NCBI RefSeq assembly: GCF_030291135.1
Contig: NZ_CP127409.1
Span: forward strand, 2,914,001-2,978,000
Direction of reading: 5' to 3'
DNA from: Rhodanobacter thiooxydans
Lineage (GTDB): Bacteria; Pseudomonadota; Gammaproteobacteria; Xanthomonadales; Rhodanobacteraceae
DNA length: 64,000 nucleotides
The translations under genes and the position numbers were made by a program. How positions within the stretch are numbered: position 1 is the stretch's first letter; each line of letters starts with the position of its first letter. Under the pieces are notes generated by a model. It saw only the letters and a program-made list of their open reading frames with translations, was not told the DNA's origin and searched no databases. This document shows, piece after piece, positions 40,681 to 49,720 of this stretch.

Positions 40681-40710
40681 CGTTCCCGCATCAAACCAAG
40701 GCTCAGAAAA

Positions 40711-41295
40711 TTATCTGTAGAAGTACATCGCAAGCTGTCTCAGGACAGCGAGAAGCAACAAAATCAGAAACAGTCGTCTAGCGAAAATTGAAATTCGGGC
40801 AACTACGATATCCCTGTTCGACCATTGCTCGGGCGGAACAACTCCAACTCTGCCCCACTGGCTACCCCATAGCGCATAGAGAAGGCATGGAATTCCCCAA
40901 AACAGGAATCCAAGCAGTGAAGCGTAAGGCGATGGCTCGCTAAAACTGCTTATACGCATAGCTTGGCCAGAAAACAGGAATTCGTGAATGATGTAGTAGA
41001 AATAAATCAGGAAGACGAAAGCCGCTCCAATTCTCGAAATCACCATCAACATACGGTGTGATACGCAACCAGCGATCATCCCCGTCGTAAGCAATGCAAA
41101 GAATGCCTCGCCAGCGATTCTTGCGCCGGTCCAACCGGACTGTTGGAAGAAAAAGAACATGCCTATCGTAAATAGCGTCAGAACCACGGAAATCGTGATA
41201 ATGAAAGCACTCGCGCGACTCTTCGGCACCCTTTCTTCCGTGTCTGAAAGATTTTTCTTTTTGCGTTCCGTCATGGATTTTTCACTCAATGTCAT
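40711..41295 (-). CDS. Multi-pass membrane protein from an AT-richer segment
   Basis: 194 residues. A charged N-terminal tail (about 28 residues) is followed by five hydrophobic segments at about 30-52, 62-80, 85-110, 125-145 and 168-190. No family is recognised. The gene and its flanks are about 45-50% GC by eye, against 65% or more in neighbours, and codon use is correspondingly different, which suggests recent acquisition. Two ATGs (41295 and 41274) are possible and neither has a clear ribosome site. It sits between the pdh terminator and a run of small minus-strand genes. Confidence 0.55.
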   Translation of the reverse strand: MTLSEKSMTERKKKNLSDTEERVPKSRASAFIITISVVLTLFTIGMFFFFQQSGWTGARIAGEAFFALLTTGMIAGCVSHRMLMVISRIGAAFVFLIYFYYIIHEFLFSGQAMRISSFSEPSPYASLLGFLFWGIPCLLYALWGSQWGRVGVVPPEQWSNRDIVVARISIFARRLFLILLLLAVLRQLAMYFYR

Positions 41296-41323
41296 CGAAT
41301 CGAATCGTTCTGAATTGAAGTCC

Positions 41324-41974
41324 TCAGTAATCGCGCACGTCCAGCAACAGGAAACAACGGGCGCTGTAGTCGCCGCTGTGCGGCCACGGGACGGCAGTCA
41401 ACGCCAGCGTTCCAGCCGTCCACAGTTCGTTGTCGAGCAGCGCCTCGCAGCGTGAATCGCCATCTGCGGCGTGACTGTGCACCAGCCGAATCCAGTGCAG
41501 CTCGGGGCTGAGCGCCTCGCGTTTCAACGCGGCCTCGACCGACGCCAGCGCCTCGGCCGGCATGCTCGCAGCATCCGCACCGCGTGCGCTGAACGGGCCG
41601 ATGAATACGTCCCAGGTGCGCACGCCGATCTCCCACGCGGTAATCCGCATCCGGCGCTCATCGGTGACGTACCAGCACGCGGCCAGCAGGGGATGGAACA
41701 CGTCGTGTTCGAACGCGCGCAAGGCATCGCGACAGCCGGCGTCGCCGCCGCCCACGCCGGCGAAGCTCTCCTCAATATAGCGCTCCTCACTCAGCACCAC
41801 GTCGACGTCGAGCCGGCCGGGCTCACCGGCCGCGCCTTCGTGCCAGGCGGCACGGATCGCCGGAAAATCGCCGTCGGTGACCAGCCAGCCGTCCTCGTCC
41901 ACGTCCAGTTCGACGTCGTGGCGCTCGAACAGCCGCAGCAGATACTTCTGTAGCGCCGCACTGTCCATCGTCAT
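41324..41974 (-). CDS. DUF6348-like protein of unknown function
   Basis: 216 residues, acidic, soluble, with no signal peptide. Distinct stretches are LRLFERHDVELDVDEDGWLV near the start, SFAGVGGGDAGCRDALRAFE, and WDVFIGPFSARG. The overall layout resembles the DUF6348 family seen in secreted-effector or immunity-like gene neighbourhoods, but that is an impression only. The start at 41974 overlaps the stop of the upstream metallopeptidase gene (ATGA); an ATG two codons later has a better-spaced GGGA. Confidence 0.55.
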   Translation of the reverse strand: MTMDSAALQKYLLRLFERHDVELDVDEDGWLVTDGDFPAIRAAWHEGAAGEPGRLDVDVVLSEERYIEESFAGVGGGDAGCRDALRAFEHDVFHPLLAACWYVTDERRMRITAWEIGVRTWDVFIGPFSARGADAASMPAEALASVEAALKREALSPELHWIRLVHSHAADGDSRCEALLDNELWTAGTLALTAVPWPHSGDYSARCFLLLDVRDY

Positions 41975-42489
41975 TCCCGCAGGTTGGTGGTGTCGCCCGA
42001 CGGCAATTCGCGCCAGGTCAGGTACACGCGCAGATCGAACTCCAGCTGATGGTAGTCCGGCAGCATGTACTGGCACAGCTGGTAGAACGCCTTGTTGTGC
42101 TCGATTTCCTTCAGGTGCGCCAGCTCGTGCACCACGATCATCTGCAGGAACTCCGGCGCGGCGGCCTTGAACAGGCTGGCCACGCGGATCTCCTTCTTCG
42201 CCTTGAGCCGGCCGCCCTGCACGCGCGAGACCGCGGTGTGCAGGCCGAGCGCGTTGCGCAGCACGTCGAGCCTGGCGTCGTACAGCACCTTGTCGATGCC
42301 GGGCGCATTCTTCATGTGTCGCTGCTTCAGCGCGGCCACGTAGGCGTACAGCGCCTTGTCGCTCTGCACGTCGTGGCGCGCCGGATAGCGCCTGGCCAGG
42401 TGCTCGCCCAGGCGCTCCTGCGCGATCAGTTCGCGCACCTTGTCCTGCAGCGTGGCGGGGTAAGCCTGGAGATACTTGAACGGAACCAT
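41971..42489 (-). CDS. YgjP-like zinc metallopeptidase
   Basis: 172 residues of the YgjP/DUF45 family, small M48-related zinc proteins. The metal site VVHELAHLKEIEHNKAFY holds HExxH-like HELAH plus a third His downstream. The preceding RVASLFKAAAPEFLQM and the terminal WRELPSG are family-like. Substrate unknown. ATG at 42489 is divergent from the vicinal-oxygen-chelate gene (start 42548). Confidence 0.82.
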   Translation of the reverse strand: MVPFKYLQAYPATLQDKVRELIAQERLGEHLARRYPARHDVQSDKALYAYVAALKQRHMKNAPGIDKVLYDARLDVLRNALGLHTAVSRVQGGRLKAKKEIRVASLFKAAAPEFLQMIVVHELAHLKEIEHNKAFYQLCQYMLPDYHQLEFDLRVYLTWRELPSGDTTNLRE

Positions 42490-42547
42490 GCGGCTATTCT
42501 CGCACTGCGTCGCCGCACGCGTAGCGGCCAGCCGACGGAGCCATGCC

Positions 42548-42931
42548 ATGCATCACAGCCGACTCTGCACCCTCGTCATCGACTGCCAGGTCGACGACCT
42601 TGCCCCCGCGACCCGCTTCTGGAGCCTGGCGCTGGGCAAGCCGATCGCCAGCGTCGACCAGGACGGCGACGGCAAGTACGCCGAGCTGCAGACCGCCGCG
42701 GACGAACCGATCATCCTGCTGCAGAAGGTGGACCACGCCAGCCGCGTGCACCTGGACATCGAGACCGACGACCTCGACGCCGAGGTGGATCGGCTGGAAC
42801 GGCTCGGGGCGCGCCGCATCGCGTTCGTGCGCGAACGCTGGTGGGTGCTGGAAGCCCCCAGCGGGCATCGTTTCTGCGTGGTGCGACCGCAGCGCAAGGC
42901 GTTCGGGCCGCACCTGAACACCTGGGACTGA
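42548..42931 (+). CDS. Glyoxalase/VOC-superfamily protein
   Basis: 127 residues with a single vicinal-oxygen-chelate fold: a beta-alpha-beta unit beginning CTLVIDCQVDDLAPATRFW, then KVDHASRVHLDIETDDLDAEV and WWVLEAPSGHRFCVVRP. Members are metal-dependent lyases, dioxygenases or antibiotic-binding proteins. Metal ligands are not certain, so function is open. GGAG lies seven bases before the ATG. Convergent with the DUF5916 gene. Confidence 0.8.
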   Translation: MHHSRLCTLVIDCQVDDLAPATRFWSLALGKPIASVDQDGDGKYAELQTAADEPIILLQKVDHASRVHLDIETDDLDAEVDRLERLGARRIAFVRERWWVLEAPSGHRFCVVRPQRKAFGPHLNTWD

Positions 42932-42934
42932 GCC

Positions 42935-45163
42935 TCAGATGTCGAAGCGGTAGCTCAGCTTCACCAGCAGCTGTTCGTCGTCGCGCAGCGCGAAACTGCG
43001 GTCGAAGACATCGGCGGTACGGCGCGCGTAACCATCCATCGCGTAGCCGCCGCGGCCGTAGACCACGTACAGGTACGACAGCGGCGCCAGCTCGTAGCGG
43101 TAGCGGATCTGCAGGCCGAGGTTGCGCACGCTGAAGTCGTCGACCGGCTCGTTGCTGGCGACGGCGCGACCGTTGGCCTGCACGCGGTAACCGCCACGCA
43201 CGCGTGCGTCCAGCCCGATCGCCTGCAGCTTCACCCGCAACTCCTGGCGGCTGTCGATGGTCCAGTCGAAACCGGCGTCCAGCTGCAGCGTGTGCTCGTC
43301 GTAGCGGCCGATGAGGTTGTCGTGCTGCCACACCAGCCAGTCCGGCAGGTGCTCGTAGTACGGGCCGGCATAGACGCTGAACGCGTCGCTGACGAAATAG
43401 GTCGGGATGAACTTGACGTCGTAGCCGAGCTGCCGGTTGCCGCCGAGCCCACCGCTCACGACCTCCGCATCCAGCTTGAACGCCCAGTCGCCATGGCGCG
43501 GGCTGATCCGTTTGTAGGCCAGGTCCACCGACGGCGGCAGGAACAATGCGCCGTTGCCGCGGGTGAGCAGGTCGTCCCAGCCGGCGCTGTTGACATTGAG
43601 CTGCACCGTTTCGGTGGCGCCGTTGCGCAGGTTGCTGTTGCGGCTGACGCGGAACTGGCGGCGCAGGCGCAGGCCGTGGTCGTTGTCCAGTCCGTCGATG
43701 CGGAAGCGCCACTCGTGCGAGCTGTAGGCGGAGTCGGCCGGCAGCGTGGTGTTGCGCTTGCGCACTTCCCAGTGGCCGTAGTTGAAGTTGTTGCGCTCCA
43801 GGTAGCCGAAGTCGTTGACCTGCAACTGGTCGCCGAAATGCATGCCCAGCCACTGCTGGCGCCAGCCGTCGCCCATCTCGTAATCCGCGATGACGGTGCC
43901 GCCGCTGTCGCGCGTGTGCGTGCCCGACTGCAGGATGTCGCTGCCGACCACGTTGGTGGCGATGGTCAGCTGCGGCGTGGGCCGCCAGTGATGGTCCACG
44001 CCGAGCACGGTGGCCTCGCGATCCAGCCACGGGCGGTCGACCCGGGTCAGCAGCATGCCCAGGCTCTGCTCGCCGAAATCGTGGGTCACCCGCGCGGCGC
44101 CGAAAAAGCGCCCCGCCTCGCCATCCTCGTCGGCGGCCAGCACGCCGTAGCTGGTGGTGCCGAAGCTGCCATTGAGCTTCACCGCCGCATTGATGTCGGC
44201 CGCGCCGTGACCATCGTCGGACGGGCCGCCAACACGCCGCGTATAGACCAGCTGGCTGTAGTCGTCGAGCAGGCTGAAGTCGAAGATGCCCTGGTTCTCG
44301 GTGAAGAACGGCCGCTTGTCGCTGACGTAGGTTTCGGTGGCGCTGAAGTTGACCACCAGGTCGTCGCTCTCGACCTGGCCGAAATCCGGATTCAGCGCCG
44401 CGGTCAGCTGGAACTGACCGTTCGGCTTCCACAGCAGGTCGGCGCCTTGCTGGAAGTGGCTGCGGCCGCGCACGTTGTCGTACAGGCCAGACACGTACGG
44501 CGTCAGCGCCAGCAGCGACTGGCTGTACTGCGGCACCTCGACCCGGCTGAATGTGGACAGGAAGCGCGGCAGCGTGAAGCTGGCCACTGGCCACGAGTCG
44601 CGTTCGCCGGTCGAGCCGGTCACGCGGTCGAGATAGATGCCAATGGTGCGCTTGCCGTCCACGGCCGTGTGCATCGGCGCGATGTACCACGGAATCAGGA
44701 TCTCGACGGTCCAGCCTTCGGCATCCTCGCTCACCGCATGCTGCCAGCTGCCGTCCCAGTCCTTGTTGAACTGGTTTTCGTTGGTGACCACGGCGTCGTT
44801 GATGCCGCCGGTCGAGCTGACCACGAAGTCGTAGCCGGTGCGCCCGTCGCCGTTGAAGTCGATCATCACATTGACCCGGTCGACCTGGTCCTCGAAGTCG
44901 CGCTGCACGCGCTGGTGCGTGCGCGGCACGCCCGCCGGCTGGTCGCAACGGAACGCCACGGCCAGGCCCTTGGGTGTGGCCAGGATCCAGGCCTCGGTAT
45001 GCAGCGAGCCCGGCTTGCCGGTAAGCGGCTGGGTCTGGCGGAAGTCGGCGATGTGCCGCGCGCCCTTCCACTCGTCGGCACCGATGTGGCCGTCGATCTC
45101 GACGGCCAGCGCCGGTGCCGACAGCGCGGCCAGAATAAGCAACAGCAGGCATGCCATGCGCAT
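42935..45163 (-). CDS. DUF5916-type outer-membrane protein with N-terminal CBM9-like domain
   Basis: 742 residues. The signal peptide (to ALA-V) is followed by a carbohydrate-binding-module-9-like domain (about 25-215) opening VEIDGHIGADEWKGARHIADF, with WEIL-type strands (EGWTVEILIPW). The remaining 500 residues are beta-rich, with SDKRPFFTENQGIFDF, and end in an outer-membrane barrel signature with C-terminal FDI. DUF5916 proteins are thought to be surface proteins linked to glycan or protein use. The ribosome site is weak. Confidence 0.8.
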   Translation of the reverse strand: MRMACLLLLILAALSAPALAVEIDGHIGADEWKGARHIADFRQTQPLTGKPGSLHTEAWILATPKGLAVAFRCDQPAGVPRTHQRVQRDFEDQVDRVNVMIDFNGDGRTGYDFVVSSTGGINDAVVTNENQFNKDWDGSWQHAVSEDAEGWTVEILIPWYIAPMHTAVDGKRTIGIYLDRVTGSTGERDSWPVASFTLPRFLSTFSRVEVPQYSQSLLALTPYVSGLYDNVRGRSHFQQGADLLWKPNGQFQLTAALNPDFGQVESDDLVVNFSATETYVSDKRPFFTENQGIFDFSLLDDYSQLVYTRRVGGPSDDGHGAADINAAVKLNGSFGTTSYGVLAADEDGEAGRFFGAARVTHDFGEQSLGMLLTRVDRPWLDREATVLGVDHHWRPTPQLTIATNVVGSDILQSGTHTRDSGGTVIADYEMGDGWRQQWLGMHFGDQLQVNDFGYLERNNFNYGHWEVRKRNTTLPADSAYSSHEWRFRIDGLDNDHGLRLRRQFRVSRNSNLRNGATETVQLNVNSAGWDDLLTRGNGALFLPPSVDLAYKRISPRHGDWAFKLDAEVVSGGLGGNRQLGYDVKFIPTYFVSDAFSVYAGPYYEHLPDWLVWQHDNLIGRYDEHTLQLDAGFDWTIDSRQELRVKLQAIGLDARVRGGYRVQANGRAVASNEPVDDFSVRNLGLQIRYRYELAPLSYLYVVYGRGGYAMDGYARRTADVFDRSFALRDDEQLLVKLSYRFDI

Positions 45164-45337
45164 GTCGAAATTTCCACGGGAATGCGGCGCGGGGTTACGC
45201 CCTGGGAGCGATGGATTCGCTACACCGGATAGATGCGCAGCTTGCCGTTTGCGTTTAGCCACCTCGACCGCCATAAGTCACGGCATGACTTGTGGCAGGC
45301 AGCCACCGCGTTCAGCGCGGGGCGCCCGTGGGCCTGA

Positions 45338-45667
45338 TCAGGATCGCCGCCGGCGCCCCCACAGCGCATGCCGCAGCAGCATCGCCAGCACCAGCACCGC
45401 AGTGAACGCGCCGTAGCCGTACAGCGCCGGCAGCACCTGCTGCCAGATCGCACCACTGGCGCGACCGAAGCCGTCGACCGTGGGCAACTCGACCGTGTCG
45501 AAACCGAGCACTGCGCACTGCGCCGCGGCGATCAGCGCCAGCAGCAGCGCGGTGAAATCAAAGACGCGCCGGCCGGACGTGCGCGGCAGGCTCTTCGGGT
45601 ACGCCCAGTAACCCCAGCACAGGATCAGCAGCCACGGCGCAAGCAGCAGGATGGCGAGATATCGCAT
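45338..45667 (-). CDS. Small membrane protein downstream of trpS
   Basis: 109 residues with three hydrophobic segments (about 4-22, 36-58, 80-100) and a basic C-terminus (RRRRS). The ATG follows the trpS stop by 33 bases on the same strand, and GGGTGA precedes it, so it is probably co-transcribed. No family recognised. Confidence 0.6.
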   Translation of the reverse strand: MRYLAILLLAPWLLILCWGYWAYPKSLPRTSGRRVFDFTALLLALIAAAQCAVLGFDTVELPTVDGFGRASGAIWQQVLPALYGYGAFTAVLVLAMLLRHALWGRRRRS

Positions 45668-45700
45668 CAGTCGATCACCCGAAAAGTTTGGCGCCGCGCA

Positions 45701-47065
45701 TCATTCCTGCGCGGCCAGTTGATCCAGCGCTTCGCGCAATTGCACCAGCGCTTCGTCGCGAGCCTGCCCGTCACGGTAGTCGGGCGTACTGGCGACCGCC
45801 GCGCCGTCCAGCTCCAGGCTCATGCTCAGTGGCTGAATCTGCCATACGGCCGCAGCCGCACCCAATATCTTGAGTTGCTTCTGCAGCGCACCGGCCGCCT
45901 TCGGATCGGCGAACGGCTTCGACAGCAGCAGCTCCTCGCCTTCTGCAGAGAACAGGCGAAAACGAAAGCTGCCATCGGCGTCGCGGAAACTGGCGAAGCG
46001 CGGCATCTTGCCCGGCTTCGGCGCGCCCTTCGACTGAGCAGTCGCCGTTGGCGCGGTGGTCATCGCGCGCAGACCCAGCACTTCGCGCAACGCAGCCACT
46101 TTCGGCGTGGCGATCGCGCGTGCCTTCTGCGCACCCTGCCGCAGGATCGTCTCGATCGCGGCCGGATCGGCCATCAAGGCCTCGTAGCGTTCGCGCATCG
46201 GCCCCACGTCGGCCTCGATCCGCTCGCACAACACCTGCTTCGCCTCGCCCCAGCCGATGCCGTCCAGCAGGGCCTGGCGGAACGCCGCGGTCTCGGCTTC
46301 GCTGGCGAATGCACGGAAGATGGTGAACAGCGCGCAATCGTCCGGATCCTTCGGCTCGCCGGGCAGGCGCGAGTCGGTGACGATGCGCATGATTGCCTCG
46401 CGCAGCTGCTTCTTGCCGCCGGCGAACAGCGGAATGGTGTTGTCGTAGCTCTTTGACATCTTGCGCCCGTCCAGGCCCGGCAGCGTGGCCACCTGCTCCT
46501 CGATCAGCGCCTCCGGCAGCACGAAGAACTCGTGCCCGTGCAGATGGTTGAAGCGCTGGCCGAGGTCGCGCGCCATCTCGATATGCTGGATCTGGTCGCG
46601 CCCCACCGGCACCTGGTTCGCGTCGAACGCCAGGATGTCGGCCGCCATCAGCACCGGGTACATGTACAGGCCGGCGGTGATGCCGGCATCGGCGTCCTCG
46701 CCCGCCGCAGTGTTCTTGTCCACCGCCGCCTTGTACGCGTGCGCGCGGTTGAGCATGCCCTTGGAGGCGATGCAGGTCAGGAACCAGGTCAGCTCGGGGA
46801 TTTCCGGGATGTCCGACTGGCGGTAGAAGGTGACCCGCTGCGGATCCAGGCCGGCGGCCAGCCACGTCGCGGCGATCTCGAGCCGCGAACGCTCGATCCG
46901 CGCTGCGTCGTCGCTCTTGATCAGCGCGTGGTAGTCAGCCATGAAATAGAACGCATCCACGTCGTCGCGCCGGCTGGCCTCGACCGCTGGCCGGATCGCG
47001 CCCACGTAATTGCCAAGGTGCGGAGTGCCGGTGGTGGTGATACCGGTGAGGACTCGGATGTTCAT
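45701..47065 (-). CDS. trpS: Tryptophanyl-tRNA synthetase with YegP-like C-terminal extension
   Basis: 454 residues. Charges tRNA-Trp. Class I motifs are TGTPHLGNYVG (HIGH) and GRKMSKSYDN (KMSKS); the catalytic core ends near residue 340. The typical E. coli enzyme stops there. Here about 105 more residues follow a Thr/Ala/Pro linker, and RFASFRDADGSFRFRLFSAE with the later SKPFADPKAAGALQKQLK has the strand-turn-strand pattern of YegP/DUF1508 proteins. A complete YegP gene starts 142 bases upstream, divergently. Confidence 0.93.
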   Translation of the reverse strand: MNIRVLTGITTTGTPHLGNYVGAIRPAVEASRRDDVDAFYFMADYHALIKSDDAARIERSRLEIAATWLAAGLDPQRVTFYRQSDIPEIPELTWFLTCIASKGMLNRAHAYKAAVDKNTAAGEDADAGITAGLYMYPVLMAADILAFDANQVPVGRDQIQHIEMARDLGQRFNHLHGHEFFVLPEALIEEQVATLPGLDGRKMSKSYDNTIPLFAGGKKQLREAIMRIVTDSRLPGEPKDPDDCALFTIFRAFASEAETAAFRQALLDGIGWGEAKQVLCERIEADVGPMRERYEALMADPAAIETILRQGAQKARAIATPKVAALREVLGLRAMTTAPTATAQSKGAPKPGKMPRFASFRDADGSFRFRLFSAEGEELLLSKPFADPKAAGALQKQLKILGAAAAVWQIQPLSMSLELDGAAVASTPDYRDGQARDEALVQLREALDQLAAQE

Positions 47066-47206
47066 GCTGCGTCGCGCAAGTAAAACGCCAGTCTACGACA
47101 TCCGGTGGAACGACTCGACCGGACGGGTTGCCGCCCTTGCCAAAAAAATCACGCCCTATCGGTTCAGATTCCGCGAGGCCCCCGACCTATGCAAGGAGAT
47201 CCACCG

Positions 47207-47536
47207 ATGAGCGGCAAGTTCACTGTGTTTACCGGCAAGAACGGCGAAACCTATTTCAACCTGAAGGCCGCCAACGGCGAGATCATTCTCAAGAGCGAGG
47301 GCTACAAGGACAAGGCCAGTGCGCACAACGGCATCACGTCGATACGCAAGAACGCACCAGACGCGACGCGCTACGAGAAGAAGACCTCGGTCAACGGCAA
47401 GTTCCACTTCAACCTCAAGGCGGCCAACCATCAGGTCATCGGCAGCAGCGAGATGTACGAGAGCGAACGCTCGCGCGACGCTGGCATCGCCTCGGTGATG
47501 GCGAATGCGGCGGACGCGAAGCTCATCGAGGAGTAA
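47207..47536 (+). CDS. yegP: YegP (tandem DUF1508) protein
   Basis: 109 residues made of two copies of the DUF1508 unit: GKFTVFTGKNGETYFNLKAA followed by NGEIILKSEGYKDKASA, and again GKFHFNLKAANHQVIGSSE with MYESERSRDAGIASV. Each forms a small beta-hairpin with a helix. Function unknown. AAGGAGAT precedes the ATG. Divergent from trpS, whose C-terminal extension appears to be a related unit. Confidence 0.9.
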   Translation: MSGKFTVFTGKNGETYFNLKAANGEIILKSEGYKDKASAHNGITSIRKNAPDATRYEKKTSVNGKFHFNLKAANHQVIGSSEMYESERSRDAGIASVMANAADAKLIEE

Positions 47537-47584
47537 AACCTGCCGGTGCGGCCCGCACGGCCACACCGGCGTTTCGCTGGCACC

Positions 47585-47680
47585 TCAACGGATCAACGTG
47601 GACTTGCCGAACAACGACTCGACCAGATCCACCGCCAGCATCGCGGCCCGGTTGCGCTTGTCGAAGGCAATGTCGTGGCG
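47585..47680 (-). pseudogene. Duplicated 3' end of arginase
   Basis: The frame ending at 47585 reads FDKRNRAAMLAVDLVESLFG KST-LIR, against FDKRNQTAKLAVDLVESLFG KST-LLR at the end of the intact arginase at 48592. The DNA matches at roughly nine positions in ten over 85-90 bases and then diverges. There is no start or upstream arginase sequence, so it is a partial-duplicate remnant. It lies after the DUF1232 gene. Confidence 0.75.
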
Positions 47681-47751
47681 ATGGGGCGCCGCCGCCGGAA
47701 ATGACAAGGGCGCCGCAGCGCCCCGTGTGGAATACCGGCATCCGTTGGCAA

Positions 47752-48324
47752 TCAACGCACCTTGAACAGCACCGGTGACCAGTTGCCGCCGACATAGGAT
47801 TCGTTGCGGCGGCGGTGCATGCGCTCGATCGTCTCGATGCGGCGTGCCTCGGCCCACTCGACCCGGTTCAGCATCAGGCCCGCCCGGCTCTCCCCGCGTC
47901 GGGTCGCCTCGTTGTCGCGCCAGTGGCGGAAGTCCTCGTAGGCCTCGATCTCGTGCTGCAGCTCGCGCACGCAGAGCTCGATCATGATCGCGTCGTCAAG
48001 GAAGCCCAGCACCGGGATATTGTCCGGAAGGATGTCGTCCGGACTGGAAAAATAGGCCAGCGCCGCCAGTACGTTGTCGCGATCCGCCTCAGGCAGGCCG
48101 AAGCCGGCGTCCTCGACCAGGGCGATCATGGTGTCCAGATGTTTCAGACGGATCGCCACGAAGTCGGGCAGATTCTTGCCGATGGTTTCTTCCAGCAGAT
48201 TGCGCGCGGCACCTACAATGCTCACGGCATCCAGCGCGGCCGCCTTCTTCTGCGCCTCCTTGATACTGTCGACAAACAGCTTTACGTCTGAATCGGTCAA
48301 GGTAATGCTGATGTCCAGGCTCAT
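47752..48324 (-). CDS. DUF1232 (YkvA-like) protein
   Basis: 190 residues. An N-terminal helical region (LTDSDVKLFVDSIKEAQKKA) precedes the DUF1232 core ALAYFSSPDDILPDNIPVLG, then FLDDAIMIELCVRE. DUF1232 proteins are short membrane-associated or soluble proteins of unknown function, sometimes linked to envelope stress. The C-terminal 60 residues are charged and helical. ATG at 48324, weak ribosome site; an ATG seven codons upstream also exists. Confidence 0.75.
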   Translation of the reverse strand: MSLDISITLTDSDVKLFVDSIKEAQKKAAALDAVSIVGAARNLLEETIGKNLPDFVAIRLKHLDTMIALVEDAGFGLPEADRDNVLAALAYFSSPDDILPDNIPVLGFLDDAIMIELCVRELQHEIEAYEDFRHWRDNEATRRGESRAGLMLNRVEWAEARRIETIERMHRRRNESYVGGNWSPVLFKVR

Positions 48325-48591
48325 GGCTGACGACTCGCGAGGCAATGGCAGGAGGGGCCAGCCTATGCTAGCCGCCGCATGGACGTCAATTGCCTGTGCC
48401 GCTCCAGCGCGCGAACGGCCGGCTCTCCCCCCATCTCGATGTCGAAGGTCGCCAGCGAGCCTCTGGCGACGACCGCCGGGCTGGCACCATCATCTGCGCG
48501 GGATGTGCCGACGGCGCCGACAACCCACCCATGCGGGACAGCCGTTGCAGGCCGCGGCGCAAACGTCCGTTGGCGGCACCCGCCGGCCGCC

Positions 48592-49506
48592 TCAGCGCAG
48601 CAGCGTGGACTTGCCGAACAGCGACTCGACCAGGTCCACCGCCAGCTTCGCGGTCTGGTTGCGCTTGTCGAAGGCCGGGTTCAGTTCGACGATGTCCAGC
48701 GACGCCACGCGCCCCGTGTCGGCGAGCATCTCCATGCACAACTGCGCCTCGCGGTAATTCGGGCCGCCGCGCACGGTGGTGCCCACGCCCGGCGCGATGC
48801 TGGGGTCGAGGAAGTCGACGTCGAAGCTCACGTGCAGGTGGGTGTTTTCGTCGATCCCGGCCAGCGCCTCTTCCATCACGCGCTTCATGCCGATCTCGTC
48901 GATGTGGCGCATGTCGTGCACCTGCATGTTCGCCTCGCGCACCAGCCGCTTCTCGCCCTCGTCGACCGAGCGGATGCCGATGTAGCGGAACACATCCGGC
49001 GTGGTTACCGGCGTGTTGCCGCTGAGCCCGGTGAGTTCACTCGGGCCAATGCCGCACAGGCAGGCCACCGGCATGCCGTGGATATTCCCGCTAGGCGTGG
49101 CCTGTGCCGTGTTGAAATCGGTGTGCGCATCCAGCCACAGCACGCGCAGCTGCTTGCCTTCGTCGTGGCAATGGCGCGCCACCGCCGAAATCGAACCGAT
49201 CGCCAGGCAGTGGTCGCCGCCGAGCATGATTGGCAGGCGCCCGGCCTGAAGCTCCTGGTGAACAGCCGTATAGACGGCCGTATTCCAGGCCACCACCTCG
49301 TCCAGGTGGCGGTAGCCGTGTTCAGGCGGCAACCACGGATTGAGCGGCCCCTGCAGGTTGCCCCGGTCGATCACTTTCAGCCCGCGGCGCTCCAACTTTT
49401 CCGCCAGGTTGGCCACACGCAACGCTTCCGGCCCCATCGCGGCACCACGATGGCCGGCGCCGATGTCGGTTGGCACGCCGATCAATGAAACGGTCTGTTT
49501 GCCCAT
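48592..49506 (-). CDS. rocF: Arginase
   Basis: 304-residue manganese enzyme hydrolysing arginine to ornithine and urea. Both metal motifs are complete: GGDHCLAIGS, WLDAHTDFN, GNIHGMPV and SFDVDFLDPSIAPGVGT. The C-terminus FDKRNQTAKLAVDLVESLFG is duplicated as a remnant 1 kb downstream. Agmatinase-type proteins share motifs but have a different length and C-terminus. Confidence 0.94.
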   Translation of the reverse strand: MGKQTVSLIGVPTDIGAGHRGAAMGPEALRVANLAEKLERRGLKVIDRGNLQGPLNPWLPPEHGYRHLDEVVAWNTAVYTAVHQELQAGRLPIMLGGDHCLAIGSISAVARHCHDEGKQLRVLWLDAHTDFNTAQATPSGNIHGMPVACLCGIGPSELTGLSGNTPVTTPDVFRYIGIRSVDEGEKRLVREANMQVHDMRHIDEIGMKRVMEEALAGIDENTHLHVSFDVDFLDPSIAPGVGTTVRGGPNYREAQLCMEMLADTGRVASLDIVELNPAFDKRNQTAKLAVDLVESLFGKSTLLR

Positions 49507-49720
49507 GATCCGTGTTTACCTGCCATGCGTCGCGGCAGCCGCACGGTCTGAGCCAGCGCATGCCGCCGATGTAGGAGAACGGTAGCCGGTGAACGGTGGC
49601 GTCTTGCCACTATCCCGAGCGAGCTACCGCCGTCCCTGTGAGAAAGGTGCCCGCGATACGCTCGCCGCAAGCGCCCCGAAGTTTACCGGAACGGCCCGGT
49701 CGACGCTGATGGCTCTCTGC

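Noticed and set aside
48346..48591. Gap between arginase and the DUF1232 gene with a short open frame (…SLATFDIEMGGEP…)
   Set aside because: No start or ribosome site and no match to a known family; could be chance.
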